Of a stretch of 5,778 nt of DNA, positions 1 to 5,724 are shown piece by piece. The stretch is from contig DUGW01000041.1 of NCBI GenBank assembly GCA_013331125.1, forward strand, positions 1 through 5,778, given 5' to 3'. Position 1 is the first letter of the stretch. Every line of letters starts with the position of its first letter. The notes beneath the pieces were generated by a model. It had not been told where the DNA came from and did no database searches. It saw nothing but the letters and a program-made list of their open reading frames with translations. The translations under genes were made by a program, and so were the position numbers. Source of the stretch: Candidatus Woesearchaeota archaeon. GTDB taxonomy: Archaea; Nanoarchaeota; Nanoarchaeia; Woesearchaeales; UBA11576.

Positions 1-123
1 TACAGGCATTTGATTCACATAGAAATCTTCTGCCCCTCGGTATGTCAGGACGATTGTGCCTTGCATGACTTCGCATTCTCCTGGTAAATATTGGTTTATT
101 GGTCTTTTTATTCCATCTCCCAT
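1..123 (-). CDS. Hypothetical protein, N-terminal 41 residues (cut by the left edge)
   Basis: The minus-strand ATG at 123-121 opens a frame that stays open for 41 codons to the window edge. It begins MGDGIKRPINQYLPGE and continues with the strand-like stretch VMQGTIVLTYRG, then AEDFYVNQMPV. A GGTGAGG ribosome binding site ends 5 bases before this ATG, with its GGTGA core 7 bases away. That is almost identical in sequence and spacing to the site before the large surface-protein gene at 1136. A TATA box lies at 187-194, so the gene probably has its own promoter and a leader of about 40 bases. The fragment has no signal peptide or membrane segment. I do not recognise the family, and the rest of the gene lies outside the window. 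Confidence rests on the start signals and the good codon pattern, not on homology. Confidence 0.8.
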   Translation of the reverse strand, partial: MGDGIKRPINQYLPGECEVMQGTIVLTYRGAEDFYVNQMPV

Positions 124-135
124 TCAATCCTCACC
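124..135 (-). promoter_or_regulatory. Shine-Dalgarno site of the left-edge gene
   Basis: Read on the minus strand this is GGTGAGGATTGA immediately before the ATG. GGTGA is complementary to the archaeal 16S rRNA 3' end (CACCTCC region). The site fixes the start at 123 and rules out the other-frame ATG at 116-114. Confidence 0.75.
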
Positions 136-184
136 CTATATTGTTGGTATATTTGCTCCCCTTCAGGTCTTAGTAGTCGTGCCC

Positions 185-200
185 GATATTTATAGCTTTC
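185..200 (-). promoter_or_regulatory. Archaeal TATA-box promoter for the left-edge gene
   Basis: The minus strand reads GAAAGCTATAAATATC. This is a purine-rich BRE-like GAAAGC followed by the TATA core TATAAATA (187-194). The usual offset of about 25 bases puts transcription start near 165, giving a leader of roughly 40 bases that carries the GGTGAGG site. It lies just past the stop of the 178-residue gene, so the left-edge gene may be transcribed alone or also by readthrough. Confidence 0.55.
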
Positions 201-216
201 TTCCTTAGATTTTAGC

Positions 217-753
217 TTACGCCGCTTTCTGCAGGAACAGCGATCTCTGGCCTGGTAGCAGTTTTGCCCTTGCCTCGTTCTCTTCCATGACCTTGCTTTC
301 CCAGTCGTCATAGTCCAGCCAGCCATCTACTGCCTCGTTTTCGAAGAATGCATAGTTGTCAGCTGCAGCGGCAGATTCTGTCTCATCAGCAGTTTCATAC
401 CTTCCGTAGGTCATGCCGACTTCTATTGAATAGCTGTCAGTATCTTCTGTTCCCTGATATTGTGTTAGATAAGTTTCATCCCTGGCTGCTCTCCCTAGAG
501 GTCTCTCTTCATTCTCATCTTCTAAGAGCTTGTTTGCCAGCGAGGGAGGCTCATCTTCTTCGTCCCCTGAATTGAAGCTTGCAGAAATCTCTTTTTTTCC
601 ATCAGAGGCTTTTTTGTACGTCTTTGGTTCTTTGGAACCTTTGTTTATTTCCATGTCTGAGTATATGACTCTGTCTATCGTTCGCGCATGTCGCGAGATA
701 GAACTGTTCTTTGTATGGGTATTTGTGACTGGATATGAGAACGAATTAAGCAT
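217..753 (-). CDS. Hypothetical acidic, cysteine-free 178-residue protein
   Basis: No family is recognised. The product is about one fifth Asp/Glu, with acidic clusters around residues 64-68 (DEEDE) and 78-83. It has no cysteine, no signal peptide and no membrane segment. The C-terminal half is rich in Tyr, Trp and Glu (GWLDYDDWE near residues 143-151), and the whole looks soluble and largely disordered. The ATG at 753 is chosen because a TATA box at 811-822 would start transcription about 35 bases upstream of it. There is no strong GGTGA site, only a weak purine-rich AGAGAGA about 10 bases before the ATG. An alternative start is the in-frame ATG at 654 (MEINKGSKE). Plus-strand frames overlap this region, but their products (serine runs, no start signals) look like shadows. 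Whether it is expressed is moderately uncertain. Confidence 0.6.
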   Translation of the reverse strand: MLNSFSYPVTNTHTKNSSISRHARTIDRVIYSDMEINKGSKEPKTYKKASDGKKEISASFNSGDEEDEPPSLANKLLEDENEERPLGRAARDETYLTQYQGTEDTDSYSIEVGMTYGRYETADETESAAAADNYAFFENEAVDGWLDYDDWESKVMEENEARAKLLPGQRSLFLQKAA

Positions 754-810
754 ACGGTTTGAATCTCTCTTGGAGTTCTGGTTTCACCCTGTAAAAATAT
801 GACACTTTTC

Positions 811-822
811 GATTTATAAATC
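811..822 (-). promoter_or_regulatory. Palindromic TATA box of the acidic-protein gene
   Basis: GATTTATAAATC is a perfect 12-base palindrome containing TTTATAAA. On the minus strand it follows the purine-rich AGCAAA, a plausible BRE. It predicts transcription start near 788-792 and a leader of about 35 bases before the ATG at 753. Because it is symmetric and flanked on the other side by CACTTTTC, it could also bind TBP in the plus orientation. Confidence 0.6.
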
Positions 823-946
823 TTTGCTTTTTATTTTTGCTCGATCTATGCCTTTTGCCGGGTTTTATCGTTTCTTATCCTCTGTTTCCCGCCCATCACG
901 CACTTTTTCGAGTTTCCCTTATGGCATTATTTTATTTATAAATAAA

Positions 947-961
947 CGAAGGCTTTATATA
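947..961 (+). promoter_or_regulatory. Consensus archaeal BRE/TATA promoter of the surface-protein operon
   Basis: CGAAGGCTTTATATA is close to the ideal archaeal promoter: the BRE-like CGAAGG directly before the TATA core TTTATATA (954-961). Transcription should begin about 25 bases downstream, near 982-986, leaving a leader of about 150 bases before the ATG at 1136. It is the strongest plus-strand promoter visible in the window. It probably also serves the SpoIIM-family gene downstream, because no promoter fits in the 17 bases between the two genes. Confidence 0.75.
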
Positions 962-1123
962 TTAGCTTGTGATAAGTACGTAGGAACTAGTATAGTAAAT
1001 ACTACATTTTCATCATTTAATTCGCTATCTCCAAGGATAATCATTTTAATTGCGTTAGAGGTTGCATGTAGGGGCAAGGTATTTCCGTACTCTGTTTCTT
1101 ATATGCATCTCTTTGAAAAAGAA

Positions 1124-1130
1124 GGTGAGG
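1124..1130 (+). promoter_or_regulatory. Shine-Dalgarno site of the surface-protein gene
   Basis: GGTGAGG ends 5 bases before the ATG at 1136, with its GGTGA core 7 bases away. It selects 1136 as the true start over the in-frame upstream ATGs such as 824 and 1103, and places a clean signal peptide at the N-terminus. Confidence 0.8.
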
Positions 1131-1135
1131 TTGAC

Positions 1136-3865
1136 ATGAAAAGAGGTGTGGCGATACTGTCTATACTATTGCTTGTTCTGGCTCCTGGCATATTTGCTGT
1201 CGAGCCCTCGATAACGATTTCGCCTTTAGGGTTCTATGAGACTAATGACATAGATTTCCAGGTCAATGTCTCGAACTGGCAGGGCGATTATGAGATCAAG
1301 GAACTCCGTCTTAACCTCAATCCTGTCACTCCCCTGCAGCTTGTCGACTATAAGGGCTGGACAGAGTCTTCTTATGACACTATGGCCATCTGGTCTTTAG
1401 GGTCCATCGCCACGAACGTCTACCTCTCTATATTTGAGCTTCTCGCCGAGGCGCCGAGAGTCGACGAGGACACCGAGTCAGAGGTCACAGTCACCCTCAT
1501 CGACGATGTCGACGGAGAGCACGAGTTCACCTTCCCTATCTCTATACTTAATGATGTTTCACCGCCGGAACTTTCTGATTACATACCTGTCGACGGCGGC
1601 CAGGTCCGTGAAGGCCTCACTGACCAGCCTGTGCAGCTTCGTGCTGTCGACCCTGAGACCGGCATAGGACAGGTCCTCTTTGATTATGTGCTGTGCGACT
1701 TCGAGGGCAACCTCACGCCTGAAGAGCACAGTGTCGAGCTTTCTGAAGATGATGTAGAAGAAGGCCTTTTCACCGATGTCGTAGACATCTCAGATTACGA
1801 TGATATGGACGTGATCTGTTTCAGTTTCTCTGCCGAGAACAACGGTGGGGAGACATCCACCTATGGCGGCCGCGTCACAGTCGACGGTACCGCCCCTCAA
1901 GTATTCCTAGTAGCCCCTGATGAAGGAGACCTTGTAGGGTTGTCTGATGAGTTCAGTTTCTACGCTGACGACAATCTTGCCTCGGTGATGACGTGTAACC
2001 TCATTGTCGACGGGGAGGTTTCCCTCGGGAACATAGATGCGCCGGATATGGACACAGTACAAATCCCAAGCGCCGAAGTGGAAGAAGGACAGCATACCTG
2101 GAGCGTCAGTTGTTTGGATCAGGTCGGATGGCAGGGTGACAGTGAACAGAGGACATATACCCTCGATAAGACCCCGCCCGGCATAGTCCTTACAGCTCCG
2201 GAGAACGGTTCTGTAGTCGCCGATTCTGTCGAACTGCAGTTTGAGGTCTCTGACAACTACCAGCTCGAGAGTGTGAGCTGGCAGCATGGGGACGATTCGA
2301 CAGACCTTGGTGATCAGGGATCGTTTAGTGTCAGCATAGCAGAGTGGCCTGAAGGGCCTAATGAAGTGACAGTGACAGCCAGTGACCACGTTGGTAACAC
2401 CGCAGTGAAAGTGTTTACAGTGATGATTGACCGCACCGCACCAGAGATAGTTCTGGCAAGTCCTGAAGATAATTCCACAACAGATGTCCATGTGAACTTC
2501 GCGTTCACGGCGCAAGACAACTACGACGACAGCCTTGACTGCACCCTATCAGTGGACAGCACCGGGCATGAAGTCTTGGCAGTCAGCGGAGAGTTGGCGA
2601 CCTATGAGATGCTCCTAGCAGTAGGGGACTACGATTGGAACGTCCAGTGTGTTGACGATGCAGGGAACCTTGCAGAGTCAGAATATCGGTCAGTGGAAGT
2701 CATAGACCTAACCGGACCAGATGTGACAATGAACAACCCTGATGTTGTGTTCAGAGGCGACCCCATAGGGGTACGCTTCACAGTGACTGACATTAGCGGC
2801 GTTGAAGCTGTGACTGCAGTGATGAGGGATCCTGATCTTAATGTCCAAACCATTTCCCTCGAAAAAGACGCAGAGACTTACACAGCGATTGTGCCTACAT
2901 ACCATTACAGCACACTCGGCATATACACTCTCGAGGTGAATGCCGTCGACACATTGGACAATTCCAACTCAGCAGAGGACACTATCCTGCTGACATATAA
3001 GTACATAGTTGATCTGACCCTTGACCCGGGCACTGTATCTCCGTCAGGCACAGTGTTGGCCTCAGGCACTGTAGTTATGGATGACGGTTCCGCCGTCCCT
3101 GAGACAGAGGCTACGCTGATGCTGCCTGTTGATGCGGCAAACAGCGTCCCTGCTGTGGTCTCATTGGCCAATGGGTCTTTCATGCACACTTTCGCAGCCC
3201 CTGCGTCAGACGGAGCCTACGATGTCTCAGTGTCTGTCCTTTCTGCAGAGAACGGTCAGGCCTATACAGGCACTAAGGCATTGACTGTCAGCACACCTGC
3301 TCCTGTCGTCACCAACACTGGCGGCGGTGGTGGAGGTGGCGGAGGCAGCAACCATAACACTGTCGACCTTTCAGACACCGGCGGCTGCAACACTGAATGG
3401 CGCTGCACTGCCTGGTCTCCTTGCTCAGGAGGCAAGCAGTCAAGGACCTGTGTAGACGTGAACCATTGCAGCGACGAGGATGGAAAGAGGATTGAGAAGC
3501 AGTCCTGCACAGAGAAGATAGAGATTACGGAGGATGAAGATGAGCCCGATACAACTGGAAATGCAGTCATTGAGACTAGAAGAGAAGTACAGGAACCAGA
3601 AGAGTATACGTTTAATGAGACTGAGGAAGACACAGGAGATTCAGCAGGCATTGGTTCTGCCTCTGGCTTCTTGAACCTGGGCACCGTCGGCCTTGTGAAG
3701 ATGCTCTTGGTCATGTTGATGATGGCTATGCTGCTCGGCACGCTGAAGAAGTATGGTGGTGCCGCTGCCCGCAAGAGGCGCAGGAAGCCTGCCCCTCAGG
3801 ATGTCTTGTCCGGCAAGGACAAGCTTGGTCTTGAGGATTACCTTGACAAGAGGAACAATCGTTGA
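1136..3865 (+). CDS. Large membrane-anchored surface protein with Ig-like repeats and a TSP1-like module
   Basis: A 909-residue secreted protein, probably adhesive or part of the cell-surface layer (role inferred). Residues 1-21 are a signal peptide, with likely cleavage at A21/V22. Residues 22-140 are a beta-rich N-terminal domain. Ig-like domains follow at about 143-249, 254-343, 347-431, 436-522 and 528-621, opened by motifs such as TAPQVFLVAPDEG and TPPGIVLTAPENGS. Cysteine pairs C187/C228, C287/C326 and C469/C505 suggest disulfides in three of them. Another beta domain spans about 623-718, then nine glycines (729-737). A TSP1-like module (751-791) has six cysteines and the core WRCTAWSPCS. 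An acidic stalk carries TGNAV (807-811). A membrane helix lies at about 849-870, before a basic tail (871-909, with RKRRRK). There are six N-glycosylation sequons. A signal peptide plus one C-terminal helix predicts the bulk of the protein outside. The start is set by the GGTGAGG site. The ligand is unknown. Confidence 0.95.
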   Translation: MKRGVAILSILLLVLAPGIFAVEPSITISPLGFYETNDIDFQVNVSNWQGDYEIKELRLNLNPVTPLQLVDYKGWTESSYDTMAIWSLGSIATNVYLSIFELLAEAPRVDEDTESEVTVTLIDDVDGEHEFTFPISILNDVSPPELSDYIPVDGGQVREGLTDQPVQLRAVDPETGIGQVLFDYVLCDFEGNLTPEEHSVELSEDDVEEGLFTDVVDISDYDDMDVICFSFSAENNGGETSTYGGRVTVDGTAPQVFLVAPDEGDLVGLSDEFSFYADDNLASVMTCNLIVDGEVSLGNIDAPDMDTVQIPSAEVEEGQHTWSVSCLDQVGWQGDSEQRTYTLDKTPPGIVLTAPENGSVVADSVELQFEVSDNYQLESVSWQHGDDSTDLGDQGSFSVSIAEWPEGPNEVTVTASDHVGNTAVKVFTVMIDRTAPEIVLASPEDNSTTDVHVNFAFTAQDNYDDSLDCTLSVDSTGHEVLAVSGELATYEMLLAVGDYDWNVQCVDDAGNLAESEYRSVEVIDLTGPDVTMNNPDVVFRGDPIGVRFTVTDISGVEAVTAVMRDPDLNVQTISLEKDAETYTAIVPTYHYSTLGIYTLEVNAVDTLDNSNSAEDTILLTYKYIVDLTLDPGTVSPSGTVLASGTVVMDDGSAVPETEATLMLPVDAANSVPAVVSLANGSFMHTFAAPASDGAYDVSVSVLSAENGQAYTGTKALTVSTPAPVVTNTGGGGGGGGGSNHNTVDLSDTGGCNTEWRCTAWSPCSGGKQSRTCVDVNHCSDEDGKRIEKQSCTEKIEITEDEDEPDTTGNAVIETRREVQEPEEYTFNETEEDTGDSAGIGSASGFLNLGTVGLVKMLLVMLMMAMLLGTLKKYGGAAARKRRRKPAPQDVLSGKDKLGLEDYLDKRNNR

Positions 3866-3882
3866 TTCGGTAGGTAATGAGT

Positions 3883-4725
3883 ATGGTTTTGGAGGATCTG
3901 TTCAGGCCAGAGTGGATTGCCCGTAGGCCATACATATCTTTTTTCTTTGGTTTTATATTCTCTTTTGCTGGCTTCCTTGTCGCCTGGCTCTTCTTCAGGA
4001 CCACCATGTCTGTCTCGATGGTCTTCCTTACGACCCTTCTTCTCACGCCGACCCTTATCGTCTTGATAAAGAGGGAGGAGGTTATCGAGGGTAAGTATGG
4101 TGCGAGGCATTTCTTGACCAACCATAAGGCGATATTTGAGACCTACATCTTCGCCTTCCTTGGTGTCTTTGTCGCCTATGTAATACTTGGCCTGGCGTCT
4201 TATGGCACTGACCTTTATTCCCAGATGTTTGATTTCCAGCTTCGGTTCCTCAAGTTCCAGGGTGTGGATTCCTCTTCGCTGGATGCCTTCATGGCAAGTG
4301 ATGGTTATGGCCTATCACATTTCCTCTCTCTTCTCACCCACAACCTTCTTGTCCTTATCGTCTGTTTTGTCCTTGCCCTTGTCTATGGTGCCTCCGCGAT
4401 ATTCCTGATAATACTGAACGGTTCTGTGTTCGCGAATTTCATCGTCTTCATGATCAAGCGGCTCGGTACCGATTCATTACATGGTCTTCAGGCATTCGGT
4501 TTCTTCCTTATCCATCTCATCCCTGAGGTATCAGGCTTTCTCGTCGCAGCTATAGCTGGCGGTGTCGTGTCAAAGGCTGTCATGATGGAGAAGAGGTCTT
4601 CGCAGAGGTTCAGGAATGTCTTCAAGGATGCCTTCATCCTGGTGCTGATCGCTGTAGGGCTTATCATCCTCGGTGCGCTTCTTGAGACTTTTGTCTCTTC
4701 AGCCCTTTTCAGGTCCAGCTTCTGA
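3883..4725 (+). CDS. SpoIIM/DUF95-family multipass membrane protein
   Basis: A 280-residue integral membrane protein of the stage II sporulation protein M (DUF95) family. In archaea the family has nothing to do with sporulation and its role is unknown. Hydrophobic segments lie at about 18-39, 43-63, 84-105, 153-190 (probably two helices), 207-230 and 250-272. The family hallmark is HLIPEVSGFLVAAIAGG (211-227), with the conserved His and Pro-Glu, preceded by HNLLVL (153-158) and a GA...LNGS segment. I chose the ATG at 3883 (MVLEDLFRPEW) because archaeal relatives typically begin MVLE and the AGGTA at 3873-3877 is then well spaced. A start two codons earlier, at 3877, is possible but would put that site only about 1 base from the ATG. 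The gene follows the surface-protein stop by 17 bases, so co-transcription is likely. It ends in tandem stops TGA-TAG, 10 bases from the stop of the opposing acyltransferase gene. Confidence 0.9.
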   Translation: MVLEDLFRPEWIARRPYISFFFGFIFSFAGFLVAWLFFRTTMSVSMVFLTTLLLTPTLIVLIKREEVIEGKYGARHFLTNHKAIFETYIFAFLGVFVAYVILGLASYGTDLYSQMFDFQLRFLKFQGVDSSSLDAFMASDGYGLSHFLSLLTHNLLVLIVCFVLALVYGASAIFLIILNGSVFANFIVFMIKRLGTDSLHGLQAFGFFLIHLIPEVSGFLVAAIAGGVVSKAVMMEKRSSQRFRNVFKDAFILVLIAVGLIILGALLETFVSSALFRSSF

Positions 4726-4735
4726 TAGACTTGGT

Positions 4736-5275
4736 TCAGATGATCTCTTTGAGCTTTCTTATCCTTTTCGCAGGGACTCCTCCCCATAGCTCATTTGGCG
4801 GGATGTCCTTGTTGACGAGGCTGTGCATGGCCACGACTGAATTCTCACCTATGACCACTCCTGACCTGATTGTTGTCCCGCAGCCTATCAATGCATTGTC
4901 TCCTATCACCACTTTGCCGAGCCTTGCCTTTTTCTGCGTGAACTCGTGGCATAGTATCTGAGAGTTCCATCCTATCAGTGCATTGTTCCCTATCTTGATC
5001 AGTTCAGGGAATATGGGGTCTATGTGTGAGAACCCTACTCCTGCATTCTTGCCTATGTCAATTCCTACTGTGTGTCTCAGAAAGAAGCATTTGAATGTCA
5101 TTGAAAGCATCAGGTTTGAGAGTTTCAGCATGAGGAAATTATACCTTATCCTCCAGAAGCTTCTTACGCTCTTCCATTCTCCTGCGCCGAGAGGCTCTTC
5201 CCGGTCGAATATCACTACGGACTTGTCGCTTTCAAGGAACTCCTTCAGTATCTTTTTGCGTTTTTCTTTTTTCAC
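4736..5275 (-). CDS. Hexapeptide-repeat (left-handed beta-helix) acyltransferase
   Basis: A 179-residue member of the LbH/xenobiotic acetyltransferase-like superfamily, which transfers an acyl group (often acetyl from acetyl-CoA) to sugars or small acceptors. The substrate cannot be read from the sequence; cell-surface glycan modification is a guess. The basic N-terminus (MKKEKRKKILKEF) leads to an aromatic, hydrophobic stretch (about 40-66) that may associate with the membrane. Hexapeptide turns run from about 71 to 153 (GIDIGKNAGV, IKIGNNALIG, VVIGDNALIG, VVIGENSVV). H110 in ILCHEF is the likely catalytic histidine. The C-terminal IPPNELWGGVPAKRIRK (158-174) is the usual end of the fold. 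The start is GTG at 5275-5273: it overlaps the lipoprotein stop as GTGA, follows a GGTGA site by 9 bases, and no other Met occurs before residue 49. The family assignment is firm; no specific gene symbol is justified. Confidence 0.93.
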   Translation of the reverse strand: MKKEKRKKILKEFLESDKSVVIFDREEPLGAGEWKSVRSFWRIRYNFLMLKLSNLMLSMTFKCFFLRHTVGIDIGKNAGVGFSHIDPIFPELIKIGNNALIGWNSQILCHEFTQKKARLGKVVIGDNALIGCGTTIRSGVVIGENSVVAMHSLVNKDIPPNELWGGVPAKRIRKLKEII

Positions 5276-5724
5276 TCTGCCGATTCACCCTGATCAGCGC
5301 ATCCCTTGTCTCCCAGGTTCATGTTCGTGCATCTTGACCCTACGCACTCACATGCAGACGCGTCGTATGCCGCGCTGCAGTCGAACATCTCTGTGCATGC
5401 CTCTGGCCTCTCATAGAATGATGTGTACTTCTTGTTTATGCATGTCCTTGGATGGCATGTGGGCAGTGGCACGCAGTCTGCGTCTGTCTCGCATTCCTGC
5501 TGCTCTCTCGGTTCGACATCTTCATAGGTCTGAAGTTCGCCTGTGTCTGATGTCACGACCCTTGGTTTTGGTTCCGGGGCTTTCGGTCCTGGTATGACCT
5601 GCGGTTCTGTGCTCACAGGTCTCTCGTCCTCTTCCGTCTGCTCTCTGTCGACTTTCGCGTTCTGTGTAGAGCATCCCGCGACAAGTATCATCGCCACCAA
5701 CAGTATCATGATCATCTTTTTCAT
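5272..5724 (-). CDS. Cysteine-rich lipoprotein
   Basis: A 150-residue envelope lipoprotein. Residues 1-17 are a lipoprotein signal peptide and the lipobox is LVAG-C18, so the mature protein is probably lipid-anchored on the outer face of the membrane. A charged, Pro-rich linker (about 19-75, including IPGPKAPEPKPR) separates the anchor from a compact C-terminal domain with ten cysteines at 78, 84, 90, 95, 110, 116, 125, 127, 132 and 142. Its pattern (CxTDADC, CHPRTCINK, FDCSAAY, CECVGSRC) resembles the 'eight-cysteine-cluster' domain of archaeal and some bacterial secreted proteins; that match is from memory. The function is unknown; disulfides or metal binding are both possible. The ATG at 5724 follows the purine-rich GGAGAGGAT and overlaps the upstream gene's stop (ATGA). 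The stop overlaps the acyltransferase start (GTGA). Confidence 0.9.
   Translation of the reverse strand: MKKMIMILLVAMILVAGCSTQNAKVDREQTEEDERPVSTEPQVIPGPKAPEPKPRVVTSDTGELQTYEDVEPREQQECETDADCVPLPTCHPRTCINKKYTSFYERPEACTEMFDCSAAYDASACECVGSRCTNMNLGDKGCADQGESAE
5276..5290 (-). promoter_or_regulatory. Shine-Dalgarno site supporting the GTG start of the acyltransferase
   Basis: The minus strand reads GGGTGAATCGGCAGA directly before GTG. The GGTGA core is 9 bases from the start codon and lies inside the last codons of the lipoprotein gene. Together with the GTGA overlap it indicates translational coupling. Confidence 0.65.

Larger units (their letters stand above)
754..1135. other. Divergent AT-rich intergenic region with 5' leader
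   Basis: This 382-base stretch has no gene I can support. It holds promoters for both flanking genes, two perfect AT palindromes (811-822 and 931-946) and two near-identical copies of CACTTTT(T)CGA (803-812 and 901-911). From about 984 to 1135 it holds an apparent 150-base leader of the surface-protein mRNA. A plus-strand frame is open right through it, in frame with the surface protein. That frame crosses the promoter and has an N-terminus unlike a signal peptide, so I treat it as noncoding. Confidence 0.7.

Noticed and set aside
108..326. Minus-strand 72-codon frame bridging the two left genes
   Set aside because: Its Arg/Lys-rich product overlaps the 178-codon gene in another frame, runs through the TATA box and ribosome binding site of the next gene, and has no start signals of its own.
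348..802. Plus-strand open frames opposite the acidic-protein gene
   Set aside because: They lack start signals and give low-quality products (serine runs, mixed hydrophobics). The minus frame has a promoter and a more protein-like composition.
860..915. Possible C/D-box or other small RNA in the spacer
   Set aside because: A GTGATG on the minus strand resembles box C, but no matching CTGA box D or paired stem is visible.
824..1135. In-frame N-terminal extension of the surface protein from the ATG at 824
   Set aside because: It runs through the BRE/TATA promoter and the AT palindrome, and it would bury the signal peptide. The GGTGAGG site fits the ATG at 1136.
1907..2515. Long minus-strand frame inside the surface-protein gene, and a similar one at 3262-3774
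   Set aside because: These are antisense shadows. The plus frame has clear domains, while the antisense products have no start signals or recognisable folds; the one at 3262-3774 has a proline run mirroring the glycine hinge.
3320..3346. Nine-glycine tract as a possible phase-variation repeat
   Set aside because: The codons are mixed GGC, GGT and GGA, so the DNA is not a simple slippery repeat.
4983..5597. Plus-strand 204-codon frame opposite the acyltransferase and lipoprotein
   Set aside because: It spans two genes with clear hexapeptide-repeat and lipobox signatures on the minus strand. Its own product is rich in Ser, Arg and Leu with no motif.
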